Shown: piece by piece, positions 9,096 to 18,419 of the stretch | How positions within the stretch are numbered: position 1 is the stretch's first letter | Layout: each line of letters starts with the position of its first letter | NCBI RefSeq assembly: GCF_021655615.1 | Contig: NZ_AP025245.1 | Location: 1,240,001 to 1,304,000, forward strand | DNA length: 64,000 nt | Direction of reading: 5' to 3' | From: Acidianus sp. HS-5 | Lineage (GTDB): Archaea > Thermoproteota > Thermoprotei_A > Sulfolobales > Sulfolobaceae | Translations under genes and position numbers: made by a program | The notes under the pieces: model-generated | The model's database searches: none | Told to the model about the DNA's origin: nothing | What the model saw: the letters and a program-made list of their open reading frames with translations, nothing else

Positions 9096-10046
9096 TTATG
9101 TAGGAATGAGTGTTCTCTCCTTTTCTAATCTACTTAGGAACTTTGCATCATTTATGATCTCATTCTCATCGAAAGAAAGTTTACTTACCAGGTTTTTTGA
9201 ATCACTACAATCGTAAGTCGATTTAGTATATTTTAGCAAGGCTTTAATATAACTAGGTAACACTAGCTTTGCAAGGAACTCTGGAACGTAAAGATGAAGT
9301 TGCCTGTTTATTCCCAGCCCTTTTGCCATTAACTCAAAGAATTTAGTTACACTTACTGGATTACACTCAGTCGCGTAAAAGTATTTTCTTCCTCTGAAGT
9401 CAGACAAATTCTTTATCATTTCTGCAATGTAATACGCATTTACTGTGTTAAATTGAAAATTAAGCTTAGGAATTAATCCTTTTTTTGAAAAATTATACAT
9501 TGTTATGAATTGTATATGTGCTGAATATCTACCGTAAACTAAAGTAGGCCTAAGAATAACAAGAGGGAAATCGTACTTTTGTGAGGTTTCGTAGACCTCC
9601 TTTTCTCCTTCGTATTTAGTCTTCTCGAAGGGTGTCACAGGGTTAATTCCTTGTAAGTGAGGTTCTTCTGGCTTTACGTTATTTCCAGTTTTGCCCAAAA
9701 GCCCGCTGAAGTGTACCAAAACTTTCTTCTTACCGCTTTCTCCTATTATCTGCGCTATTAACTTAGGTATTTCGACATTTGCAATCCTAAGGGTTTTATC
9801 ATCTCCTTGAATTTCTCCAATGAAGTTTACAATAACATCTGCAGATGAGATTTCTTTTTTTAATTTCTCCTTATCTTGAAGGGGGTCCAGATTTATTGCG
9901 TTTGCCTTATCCTTCAGTACTTCTTCCACGTAAATCTTCTTTACTGGATTTAGACTCTTATAAGTTATCACAACTTCCCCAAATTTTGATAAGTATTCAG
10001 CTACATGAGTAGAAACAAAACCTAAGCCTAAAAGTAAGTACTTCAT
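9096..10046 (-). CDS. NAD(P)-dependent epimerase/reductase, NDUFA9-like extended SDR
   Basis: A 316-residue Rossmann protein. The dinucleotide-binding motif is at the N-terminus (LLGLGFVSTHVAEYL, residues about 4-18; G-x-x-G form altered to GLGFVS). VNFIGEIQGDD and HFSGLLG correspond to the strands that line the cofactor, and YEGEKEVYETSQKY carries the extended-SDR Y-x-x-x-K region. This set resembles NDUFA9-like atypical SDRs, which bind NADPH and are associated with membrane complexes or quinone-related chemistry. It lies six bases after the channel gene, so the two are probably one operon. The substrate is unknown. Confidence 0.78.
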   Translation of the reverse strand: MKYLLLGLGFVSTHVAEYLSKFGEVVITYKSLNPVKKIYVEEVLKDKANAINLDPLQDKEKLKKEISSADVIVNFIGEIQGDDKTLRIANVEIPKLIAQIIGESGKKKVLVHFSGLLGKTGNNVKPEEPHLQGINPVTPFEKTKYEGEKEVYETSQKYDFPLVILRPTLVYGRYSAHIQFITMYNFSKKGLIPKLNFQFNTVNAYYIAEMIKNLSDFRGRKYFYATECNPVSVTKFFELMAKGLGINRQLHLYVPEFLAKLVLPSYIKALLKYTKSTYDCSDSKNLVSKLSFDENEIINDAKFLSRLEKERTLIPT

Positions 10047-10052
10047 GACTTA

Positions 10053-11072
10053 TTACTCTCCCAGAACTTCTTTAACTTTCTTAAATAGATTTGGATCACC
10101 GAGGACAACTAATTTTTCTCCCTTCTTTAGTTGAGTATCCTTCTCAAAATATGGATTAAGCTTTCCATTCTCTTCTATTATTGCTAAAGGAAGAACTCCT
10201 TCGGGGATGTCTTTTATTTTAACCTCTTTTTTAATTTCAAATAAGCCTATAATTAAATTTTCACTCCTATCTTGAAATATAACTCCTGCAACATTGTTTG
10301 ATACTGCTGCTGCAGCAGTTATTCTGCCTACTATATCGTCATTAGGGATCACTAAGTCTGCTCCTGCAGTCTTAAAAACATCTACAACCGTAGAATCCTT
10401 TACTACACTTATGACCTGTAACGGAGGATTAATTTTCTGAATTTTTAGAGTTATAAGTAAAGTGTCCATATCGTTCTGCATTGATATTATAGCATTTTTA
10501 GCCTCAAGTATTCCTGCAGATAAAAGGTTCTTATCATCTTTAGGATCTCCTACTATTACTCTATCGCTTTTTATTATTTTACTAGCTATATCCTTGGAAG
10601 GAGTTAAAACAATGTAATCAACTCCAAGTCTTTCAAGTCTCTTAACTGCACTTACAACTATTTCGCCTTCTCCAATTATTACAGTATGGTCTTTCATATG
10701 ATTTCCTCTCCACCTAGCCTTAGCGTCCTGCCAAGTACTCCTATTTATTACAGTAGTCACTATTGATTGGATAATGCTAGTATAAAGCCCTACTGCAAAA
10801 ATTATTGTAACTATGAGGACTATCTTTTCAGTGTCTGGCATTTGAGAAATGTCAGGGGCATATAAGCCTACTGTAGTTACTACGTTAACTCCTGCATAAA
10901 TTGCAGAGACTAAATCTAAGTGCTGATAAATCATGAAAACCCAAGCGTTTATATAAACTGCAACGCCTAGCAACAATATTTGAGGCAAAATCTTCCTTAA
11001 AACTGAGTAAGGTGCTACGAAATTCTCTACTATAGGCATTAGGTATTTATTCCAAATCCTTGAGCCTTTCAA
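10053..11072 (-). CDS. Potassium channel/RCK (TrkA-N, TrkA-C) protein, MthK-like, with atypical filter
   Basis: A 339-residue protein with the MthK layout: helix 1 (about 28-48), pore helix and filter (56-73), helix 2 (82-110), then RCK-N (HTVIIGEGEIVVSAVKRL, about 127-145) and a C-terminal TrkA-C lobe ending near residue 335. The filter reads TTVGLYAPD (66-74) where canonical channels have TVGYGD, so two residues separate Gly69 from Ala72 and the second glycine is missing. It may conduct with altered selectivity or be a regulatory pore. It heads a probable operon with the NDUFA9-like and SpoIIM-like genes. Confidence 0.85.
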   Translation of the reverse strand: MKGSRIWNKYLMPIVENFVAPYSVLRKILPQILLLGVAVYINAWVFMIYQHLDLVSAIYAGVNVVTTVGLYAPDISQMPDTEKIVLIVTIIFAVGLYTSIIQSIVTTVINRSTWQDAKARWRGNHMKDHTVIIGEGEIVVSAVKRLERLGVDYIVLTPSKDIASKIIKSDRVIVGDPKDDKNLLSAGILEAKNAIISMQNDMDTLLITLKIQKINPPLQVISVVKDSTVVDVFKTAGADLVIPNDDIVGRITAAAAVSNNVAGVIFQDRSENLIIGLFEIKKEVKIKDIPEGVLPLAIIEENGKLNPYFEKDTQLKKGEKLVVLGDPNLFKKVKEVLGE

Positions 11073-11090
11073 GCTAAGCCCTTACTGATT

Positions 11091-12620
11091 TTAATGGTTA
11101 ATAAGTTTACCGTATCCCCCTCCACCTGGAGTTTCTACAGTTATTACGTCACCTTCTTTAACCTCTTCAGTAAATTTGCTTGGGTACTCCTCACCGTTAA
11201 TTGTGACTCTGCCGGGCTTTCCATTATCTCCGCCTTCAAGCCCCCAAGGTCCTATTTTAAACCTATCAGCCAAGATAGAAATCCTAGCTTTAGAAAGCAT
11301 TTTAAATCCCCTGATTATTCCGTCTCCTCCTTTATGAAGTCCATTTCCTCCACTTCCTTCCCTTATCCTGTATTCTGTAAAGAGAATTGGATATTGTCTC
11401 TCTGCAATCTCTATAGGAGTATTAAGAGTATTAGTCATGTTATTTTGAACTGCAGAAACTCCGTCCTTACAAGGTCTTCCACCACTACCTCCTCCTACAG
11501 TCTCATAGTACGACCAATACTTTCCTTTATAAACTCCACCCATCATTATATTCATCATTGTTCCAGAAGGTGCTGCGGGAACTTTAAGGAATTTGCTCAT
11601 TGCCAGAAAAGTTACGTCTGCTACCCTCTGTGAGGTTTCCACGTTTCCTCCTCCTACTGCTGCAGGCTTTATTGGATTAACCAGAGTTCCTTCTTCTGCC
11701 TTAACTTCGATTAAGGAATAAAAGCCCTCATTTGTTGGAACTTCTCCTATCATTGACCTTACTGCAAAGGATACTGAGGAATAAGTAACTCCTAAAACTG
11801 CATTAAGAGGTCCTTCAATTTGCTTATGAGTCCCTTCAAAGTCTGCAACTATTCCTTTTTCCTCAACATTAAGCTTAATCCTTATGGGAAGCAGAGAGGA
11901 TTCCCACTCAAGATAGTCCTCAGCTTCATATACTCCTTTTTTCCATTTACTTATCTCTGCTAGAGCTAGCCGTCTAGAGTATTCTATAGACTCCTCCCAA
12001 GCTTGTGTTATATCTCCATATTTCTCAAATAGTTGTTTTACTCTCTCTCCTCCTAATTTATTTGCAGAAAGCTGAGCCTTTATGTCACCTAATGAGAAGC
12101 CTGGTACTTTGAAGTTTTCCTTAGCTATGCTTATGACCTCCTCGTTAATCTTTCCCCTTTTAGTTAGCTTTACTGGAGGAATTACTACTCCTTCTTCATA
12201 AATAGTCTTAGCTAAAGGATTAATTGACCCCGGTAAGGGTCCTCCAACGTCAACGTGATGTGCCTTATTTACAGCGTAGCCTATTAACTTTCCTTTATAA
12301 AATATGGGAGAAAGAACTCCAACATCGTTTAAATGAGTGCCTGAAATGTAAGGATCGTTAAATATAATTGAATCTCCTTCCTCTAACTCTATTTCTTTCT
12401 TCTCTAGATAATTTAGAACGTTAATTACTCCTATTTTAAAAGAACCTAGGTGAACTGGAATATGCTCAGCTTGAGCAACTATTCTACCTTTTTCATCAAC
12501 TATTGCGCAGCTATGATCCATCCTCTCTCTAATGTTAGGAGATAGAGCTGACTTCTTTAGCGAAACTCCCATTTCTTCCGCTATAAAAGAAGTTGCCTTA
12601 TGAATAATTTCCCACTTCAT
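11091..12620 (-). CDS. hyuB: Hydantoinase B/oxoprolinase family protein (HyuB)
   Basis: Beta subunit of the ATP-dependent hydantoinase/5-oxoprolinase/acetone carboxylase family. The 509 residues match the HyuB length. Recognisable blocks are MDHSCAIVDEKGRIVAQAEH near the N-terminus, DPYISGTHLNDVGVLSP, the glycine-rich NVETSQRVADVTFLAM region and the C-terminal YPILFTEYRIREGSGGNGLH and ETPGGGGYGK. It starts inside the last four bases of hyuA (ATGA overlap), so both subunits are made from one message. The substrate (hydantoin, oxoproline or a ketone) cannot be chosen from sequence. Confidence 0.92.
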   Translation of the reverse strand: MKWEIIHKATSFIAEEMGVSLKKSALSPNIRERMDHSCAIVDEKGRIVAQAEHIPVHLGSFKIGVINVLNYLEKKEIELEEGDSIIFNDPYISGTHLNDVGVLSPIFYKGKLIGYAVNKAHHVDVGGPLPGSINPLAKTIYEEGVVIPPVKLTKRGKINEEVISIAKENFKVPGFSLGDIKAQLSANKLGGERVKQLFEKYGDITQAWEESIEYSRRLALAEISKWKKGVYEAEDYLEWESSLLPIRIKLNVEEKGIVADFEGTHKQIEGPLNAVLGVTYSSVSFAVRSMIGEVPTNEGFYSLIEVKAEEGTLVNPIKPAAVGGGNVETSQRVADVTFLAMSKFLKVPAAPSGTMMNIMMGGVYKGKYWSYYETVGGGSGGRPCKDGVSAVQNNMTNTLNTPIEIAERQYPILFTEYRIREGSGGNGLHKGGDGIIRGFKMLSKARISILADRFKIGPWGLEGGDNGKPGRVTINGEEYPSKFTEEVKEGDVITVETPGGGGYGKLINH

Positions 12621-14536
12621 TTCTCACACCTTATGAATCCTTCGTTATCAACAACTGCTTTCCAGCCTGATTTTATTACTGTCGTAGAGCTATATTCTTC
12701 AATAATTGCAGGTCCTTCTATTTCATAATTAACTTGAAGCTCTTCTCTTCTATAAATAGGAGTTTCTATCCAATCGTCAAAGTACACTTTTCTGTACTTC
12801 ACGCTAGGCTTTCCCTCAGTTTTGGGCTTTGGTAGGGATACTTTATTAGAAGGAATTATTCCAAAAACTCTAATTGTTACAATTTCTATATCCTTATCTA
12901 AAGTAAAACCATAAATTTTCTCATGAACTGCCTCAAAATCCTCCTTTATTTTCTTAACGTCTTTCACTGGAATTGTAATTTCCCACCCTTGTCCTTCATA
13001 CCTTACGTCAGCATACCTCAAGTAGTATTTTCCCTTAACCCTAGATTCTAGCTCCTCAAAGTCCTTCTCAAGATCTTTAGGATAAGACTTTCTAGCTTCA
13101 TACTTTTTATCAGCAAATAGCATTCCTAGAGCTGAAAAAAGGCCAGGGTAAGGAGGGATAATAACTGTGGAAATTCCCATTTCCTCAGCTAAATCGATAG
13201 CGTATTGAGGTCCTGCACCACCGTATGCAAATAATGTAAAATCTCCGGGGTCAAGACCTCTTTCAACAGTTACGAGCCTTATAGCCCTTCCCATCTCCAA
13301 GTTTGCTAGCTTTATAGCTTCATTAGCGACTTCAACGTAATCTCCAAGTTTGCTTAAACCCTTTATTGCTCCTTCCTTATCAAGTTTCATTTCTCCAGAA
13401 AGTAATGATTCAACTCTACCTAAAGCAACGTTTGCGTCAGTCAGTGTAGGGTCCTTTCCTCCTCTAGCATAGCTTATTGGTCCTGGGTCTGCTCCAGCAC
13501 TTATAGGCCCTACTCTTAATCCTCCTGCATTGTCTTTCCAAATTATTGTTCCTCCACCAGCAGAAACTTCACTTAAATCTACAAAGGGAAACCTTACCGG
13601 ATATCCCGAACCTTTAATTATCCTACCGTGATGGGCTTTTCCTCCAACTTCATATTCAGTAGTTATTTCCACTTTGTGGTCTACAACAGTTCCTGCTTTT
13701 GCTGTAGTCCCTCCCATGTCGAAGCTTATTGCGTTCTTTATTCCCAGTATCTCTGAAAAATATACAACTCCAACAACTCCTGCGGCAGGACCGGATTCTA
13801 TAATTTGTACCGGCCTTCTGGAAGCTTCTTCCTTATCTATTAACCCACCAGAGCTAGCCATGATGTAAATTGATGGGCTACCAAATTCCTTTAGCATAGA
13901 CTCCAGTGCCTCTAAATACCTACTTACTATAGGCATTAGTGTTGCGTTAAGCACAGTAGTTGAAGTTCTCTCGTATTCCCTAGGTTCTGGGGCAATTTCG
14001 TGTGATACAGAAACGTATTGAAAGTATTTCCTTGCAATGTTAGCGGTAACCTTCTCGTTTTCTGGGTTAATATAGGAGTGAAGGAAGGAAATAGCTATCG
14101 CATTAGCCTTTATCGATTTTATTAGTCTTTCGACTTCCTCCTCATTAACCATTTTTATTATCCCCCCTTCAGCGTCAGTCCTCTCATCTACTTCAAACCT
14201 TTTATCTCTAGGAACCAGAGGTAGAGGTTTGTCGAAGAATGGGTTATAAAGTTCTGGTCTGTTTTGCCTACCTATTTCTATTACGTCTTTGAACTCCTTA
14301 GTTGTTAATAGGGCAACTTCTGGAAGTTCCAAGTTAACTTGACCTAATATTGCATTTGTTGCAATAGTTGTTGCATGTATTATTTCCTCTGGGTGAAAGT
14401 TCCCCTTCTTTAGCCCTTCATATACTCCTATCTCTGGAGATTTTGGTGTAGTTAATCCCTTGTAAACTGTAATTTTATCTCCTTCTATTCCTACAATATC
14501 TGTAAAAGTTCCTCCTACATCAACAGCAACTATCAC
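12617..14536 (-). CDS. hyuA: Hydantoinase A/oxoprolinase family protein (HyuA)
   Basis: Alpha subunit paired with HyuB. The 639-residue product has an ASKHA-type nucleotide-binding core: the phosphate-1 loop VDVGGTFTDIVGI at residues about 4-16, then the central FDMGGTTAKAG loop with the preceding ESGPAAGVVG, and the late FAYGGAGPQYAIDLAEEMG segment. It uses ATP to activate a cyclic amide or a ketone. Start: the first ATG gives MIVAVDVGGTFTD, exactly the expected N-terminus. Its promoter would lie in the 58-base gap to the divergent folate gene at 14595. Confidence 0.93.
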   Translation of the reverse strand: MIVAVDVGGTFTDIVGIEGDKITVYKGLTTPKSPEIGVYEGLKKGNFHPEEIIHATTIATNAILGQVNLELPEVALLTTKEFKDVIEIGRQNRPELYNPFFDKPLPLVPRDKRFEVDERTDAEGGIIKMVNEEEVERLIKSIKANAIAISFLHSYINPENEKVTANIARKYFQYVSVSHEIAPEPREYERTSTTVLNATLMPIVSRYLEALESMLKEFGSPSIYIMASSGGLIDKEEASRRPVQIIESGPAAGVVGVVYFSEILGIKNAISFDMGGTTAKAGTVVDHKVEITTEYEVGGKAHHGRIIKGSGYPVRFPFVDLSEVSAGGGTIIWKDNAGGLRVGPISAGADPGPISYARGGKDPTLTDANVALGRVESLLSGEMKLDKEGAIKGLSKLGDYVEVANEAIKLANLEMGRAIRLVTVERGLDPGDFTLFAYGGAGPQYAIDLAEEMGISTVIIPPYPGLFSALGMLFADKKYEARKSYPKDLEKDFEELESRVKGKYYLRYADVRYEGQGWEITIPVKDVKKIKEDFEAVHEKIYGFTLDKDIEIVTIRVFGIIPSNKVSLPKPKTEGKPSVKYRKVYFDDWIETPIYRREELQVNYEIEGPAIIEEYSSTTVIKSGWKAVVDNEGFIRCEK

Positions 14537-14594
14537 AAGAAGGAAAGAGCATGAAGGAATAAAAGGATTTTATTTTAGCTTTTAACCAGTTTTT

Positions 14595-15302
14595 ATGGAC
14601 AAGGAAGAAATAAGGCAGAAGATTTGGAAGCTAATGGAGGAGACAAATGTTGCGTCATTCCCAAGACCCGTTTTCGGTAGGATCCCTAATTTTAAAGGTG
14701 CCGACAAGGCTGCAGAATTGCTTTCAACTCTTCCTGAATTTAAGAGGGCAGAAGTTGTTAAAGTGAATCCAGACTCCCCTCAAAGGAAGGTAAGAGAGCT
14801 TGTACTGTCGGAGGGTAAAAAGTTGTTAGTTCCGACGCCAAGGCTTAAGGGGGAATTCTTTCTACTTTATAATGTTAATCCTAAGCAAGCCTCTACAATA
14901 TCAGGTTTTACTAAGCTTGGTAAAAGGATAAGTTATAAGGAAATACCTCCTGTGGATTTAATAGTTGTAGGTTCTGTAGCAGTAACCAGGAAAGGGGATA
15001 GAGTAGGTAAAGGAGAAGGTTACAGCGAGCTTGAATATGCAATTTTGAGGGAGTTAGGTAAAGTGAACGAGAAGACTCCCGTAACTACTACTGTGCATTC
15101 TATACAGATAGTTGATGAAATTCCTTCTCAACCTTTTGACGTCCCAGTGGATATCATAGTTACTGAAAAGGAGATCATAAGGACTAATCCTACTAGGGAG
15201 AAGCCTAAAGGAATTTACATGGAATATTTAACCAAGGAGAAAATTGAGGATACCCCTTATCTAAAATACTATTTAATTGAAACGGGAAGGATAAAGCAGT
15301 GA
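14595..15302 (+). CDS. 5-formyltetrahydrofolate cyclo-ligase family protein
   Basis: A 235-residue protein resembling archaeal and MTHFSD-type members of the cyclo-ligase family, which convert 5-formyl-folate (or the tetrahydropterin analogue of archaea) to the methenyl form with ATP. Supporting segments are DKEEIRQKIWKLMEE at the N-terminus, the RLKGEFFLL region, LIVVGSVAVTRKGDRVGKGE with the conserved G-x-G-x-G-x-x-D-like loop, and GYSELEYAILRELG. The C-terminal half is longer than in bacterial 190-residue enzymes. A TTTTATTTTA box at about 14568-14577 supports ATG 14595. It is divergent from hyuA. Confidence 0.82.
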   Translation: MDKEEIRQKIWKLMEETNVASFPRPVFGRIPNFKGADKAAELLSTLPEFKRAEVVKVNPDSPQRKVRELVLSEGKKLLVPTPRLKGEFFLLYNVNPKQASTISGFTKLGKRISYKEIPPVDLIVVGSVAVTRKGDRVGKGEGYSELEYAILRELGKVNEKTPVTTTVHSIQIVDEIPSQPFDVPVDIIVTEKEIIRTNPTREKPKGIYMEYLTKEKIEDTPYLKYYLIETGRIKQ

Positions 15303-15407
15303 AGTTAGTGTAAATTGATAAGTTACATTATACAGCTAGTGATATCATATTTTCACCAAATTGTGTACAAATATTAAAACTCCATGAAGCAATATAGAGG
15401 ATGAATA

Positions 15408-16910
15408 TTAGTTAGTTACGTTTTCCACATATTCTTCTCTTTCTGATATTGTTTTACCTAGTATTATTCCTCCAATTAAAAATGGCATTTGATATATAGC
15501 CCAAAATACATTTATTATTATGGAGTAAAATAGGCGTAGGTTAAATTTTGCTTCATCAAGCCAGATAAATCCTTCAATTGTTGCTAATATCAACAGAATT
15601 AAAATTATTATATGAGGAATTATGTTTTTCACGTCGAACTTTCCTTCTCCTTTAGGAGTTACTTTAAACGGTCTTTTCTTGGCTAGTAGCCAGGAAAAGA
15701 AGGTTAACGTTATCGATAGGAACTCTAAATATTCTATGGATTGGTGGTAATAAAACCCCTTTATTCCATATTCTCCCTTTCCTTTTATTGCAAACACAAA
15801 AAGCGCTATTGAAATGAGTAGGTAAGGAATATAAGCTAGGATATAAATTAACGGGTTTAGCACTATTATGGGTATCTTAAATAAGAGGAAAAAGATAGGA
15901 GCTAAAAACTCAGCTACAGTAAGAGGTCCTTCTTTAACCCAATATAAACTCCCGGAGAAATAATCAGCAAATTGAGAAAAGCTTAAGTTACTCTTCAGTA
16001 TTTTCCAAGTTAGTTGGAAATATCCGAATGCCCATCTTGATTGTTGAGTTAAATAAGCACTTATGTCTTCTGGAGGTTCTCCATACCAAATTAATTGTGA
16101 ATCTACGTACACAGACTTATATCCCTTTTCGTGAAGCTTTATTGAAGTCGCTGCGTCTTCTGTTATGCTTGACTCGTCCATATATCCCACATCCTTTAAC
16201 GCACTAACTCTAAATATAGAACCCGAACCTAAAGAAAAAGCGGAAGATAATGATCTACCCCTCATTATTACTCTCAAAAAGGGCTCCTGCTGGTATTTCG
16301 AAGCCTTAGCTATTCCGGAGTAAGTCTCAGAATAGTTTTGAGGAACTTGTACTAGGGCTACTTTAGGGTCAGAAAAATAAGGTAGAACTTGTTCGAAAAA
16401 GTCTTCTACTGGTCTCTGGTCTGCGTCAAATATTGCAACTAGGTCGTAATTATCTCCTACTTTCTTCAATGCCTCATTTATTGCCCCTGCTTTGAAGCCT
16501 TTCCTCTCAGTTCTATGAATGTATACAACCCCATTTTTTTCGCAGAAATTTCTTAATTCGTTGGAAATCTTTTGGTCCGTTGAATCGTCCAAGAGATATA
16601 CATCACCGTAGTCTTTTGTAGCAAGCTTTACCGATATTAAAGTCCCTTCTACTATTTCCGGGTTTTCATTAAAAGATGTTACAAAGGACGCAATTCTATA
16701 CCTCTTTATATCTGAAACGTAATTTACTTCATATTTAGTAGATTTCCTTGAAAGTTTATAAAAATCGATAAAAATGAAAAACCCTACAACCATAGAAAGC
16801 CAAATACCAAAAGCTAACCATACTGAAATTATTGATGCGTAAGTTAAGTACGTGAATATAGCAGATAATACAATCGGAGTTATGGCGTAAATCAAGTTAA
16901 TTGCTCTCAT
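15408..16910 (-). CDS. Cellulose synthase-like processive glycosyltransferase (GT2)
   Basis: A 500-residue membrane glycosyltransferase. Two N-terminal helices (about 5-27, 31-50) precede a GT-A domain with the processive-synthase motifs: LLDDS (D108, D109), DADQRP (162-167), TED (250-252) and QQSRW (289-293). C-terminal helices from about 320 form the translocation channel. No PilZ domain is present. It should extend a beta-linked polysaccharide from a UDP- or GDP-sugar and extrude it. It follows the MinD-like ATPase gene with a 4-base overlap, so the two are coupled. The polymer is unknown. Confidence 0.9.
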   Translation of the reverse strand: MRAINLIYAITPIVLSAIFTYLTYASIISVWLAFGIWLSMVVGFFIFIDFYKLSRKSTKYEVNYVSDIKRYRIASFVTSFNENPEIVEGTLISVKLATKDYGDVYLLDDSTDQKISNELRNFCEKNGVVYIHRTERKGFKAGAINEALKKVGDNYDLVAIFDADQRPVEDFFEQVLPYFSDPKVALVQVPQNYSETYSGIAKASKYQQEPFLRVIMRGRSLSSAFSLGSGSIFRVSALKDVGYMDESSITEDAATSIKLHEKGYKSVYVDSQLIWYGEPPEDISAYLTQQSRWAFGYFQLTWKILKSNLSFSQFADYFSGSLYWVKEGPLTVAEFLAPIFFLLFKIPIIVLNPLIYILAYIPYLLISIALFVFAIKGKGEYGIKGFYYHQSIEYLEFLSITLTFFSWLLAKKRPFKVTPKGEGKFDVKNIIPHIIILILLILATIEGFIWLDEAKFNLRLFYSIIINVFWAIYQMPFLIGGIILGKTISEREEYVENVTN

Positions 16911-18286
16911 GCTATATTCCTTTCGATCTTATATTTTCCATCATTATTGGTCTCAACTATAACGTCTACTAACGACGATAGGACGTTGCATTCTTCTCCT
17001 ATCTTATCGCAAATTAAGACTAGATTCGTATTTTTCTTGAACTTTATAGTGCTTATAAGCGAAGACCAGAATTCTTGTTTTTCGGCAATTGTATCGCAAC
17101 AGTTAGAAGCTGGAGACAGATCGTTAGCCCTATAAATTATAATGAGACTTTTATCGAAATCTTTTATCTCCTTAAGTATTTCCGTACTTAGTTTTTTACT
17201 AATTTTAAGTATTTCTCCTATATTCTTAGCGTTAAATCTGTCTTCATTATATTTTTGTGCTATGTGTATAAATGTAAAATTCATAAATTTGTTTTCCCTT
17301 AAAAAATTCTCCAACTTATTATTAGTAGAGACAATTACAACTTTCTTATCTTTCTCTGCAATTTTTATTAATTTCAATGTTAAAGCTAATTTTCCTGACC
17401 CAGCAGGACCAAATATAAGTACTGAATTCTCGTCATTTAATATCCATTCAATATTATTATCATAGCTAATAGGCCCGCTAACAGTGAGATCTCCTGAAAG
17501 CAGTTTATTTCCAAACTCATTAATTTCTTTAATTTCGGGTATCTCATTTATTGGTCTAGCAAAGTTTAATAAATCAGGGTAAATGGGAATAACTACGGAA
17601 AATTTAGCACCTATTTCTTCTTGTCCTTTTATTGCATAAGTTTTTGCGTTCTCTAAGTCATCTAAATTACTTGGAACTAGATTAACTATAAATGCCAAAG
17701 GAAATCCTCTGTATTTTATATCTTTTTCCACGCTCTTAGCGTATTTTATCGTTGTTGCTATCGTATTAATAGAATAGTTAGTTACGTAAACTCTTAAATT
17801 CTCTATGTCATTAATTACAGAGTAGAAGACTTCTAACTCATGCATAACTAAAGGATTATTTGTTAAAACCCCTTGAGGATTGTCTACTATGAAGTAATCA
17901 TAATCATCTGCAGTCAAAAAGCTCTTATATAGTTTAGAAAATTTTTCTCTCAATAGATTATTAGAATGTACCTTTTCTAAATCTTCGTCTAACCTGTATC
18001 CATCTCCAAATAATTTAATGATAGTCAGCTTTCCGTCTCCAAAGCTTAAGCTCGCAAGACAATTCCAATAATCTTCTTCGTCATCAATGACCTTTGACAA
18101 CAATCCTTTTCCTCTAATGCCCGAAAGATATGATGCAAAGCCTAGAATATCTCTGTCTATAAGGAGAACCTTCTTAGAGTTTCTAGCTAGAAACATTCCT
18201 AAACTTAAGGATATAGTAGATTTTCCTACTCCACCTTTAATACCTAGTACACTAATTCTACATCTTTTTCTTTCCACGATCTTCAA
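16907..18286 (-). CDS. MinD/ParA-like ATPase fused to a second P-loop domain
   Basis: A 459-residue protein with two nucleotide-binding modules. Residues about 10-260 are a MinD/ParA domain: deviant Walker A KGGVGKST (17-24), LLIDRDILG switch region and FIVDNPQG (Walker B-like). The second module starts near residue 285 with a classical P-loop GPAGSGK (293-299), followed by a RecA/KaiC-like fold with LIIIYRAND as a likely Walker B. It is coupled by a 4-base overlap to the cellulose-synthase-like gene. Bacterial cellulose operons pair BcsA with the ParA-like BcsQ, so a similar localising or licensing role is plausible but only inferred. Confidence 0.82.
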   Translation of the reverse strand: MKIVERKRCRISVLGIKGGVGKSTISLSLGMFLARNSKKVLLIDRDILGFASYLSGIRGKGLLSKVIDDEEDYWNCLASLSFGDGKLTIIKLFGDGYRLDEDLEKVHSNNLLREKFSKLYKSFLTADDYDYFIVDNPQGVLTNNPLVMHELEVFYSVINDIENLRVYVTNYSINTIATTIKYAKSVEKDIKYRGFPLAFIVNLVPSNLDDLENAKTYAIKGQEEIGAKFSVVIPIYPDLLNFARPINEIPEIKEINEFGNKLLSGDLTVSGPISYDNNIEWILNDENSVLIFGPAGSGKLALTLKLIKIAEKDKKVVIVSTNNKLENFLRENKFMNFTFIHIAQKYNEDRFNAKNIGEILKISKKLSTEILKEIKDFDKSLIIIYRANDLSPASNCCDTIAEKQEFWSSLISTIKFKKNTNLVLICDKIGEECNVLSSLVDVIVETNNDGKYKIERNIA

Positions 18287-18419
18287 TATATATGCAGAAC
18301 TATAAAAATTTTTATAAATCCAGGATTTATTTTTATGAACTAGCTTAATTGTATTTAGAGAGAGGTAAAACGCAAAGGAGAAATACTAATTAAAGCTTTA
18401 ATACAGTAAATACAAGGTA

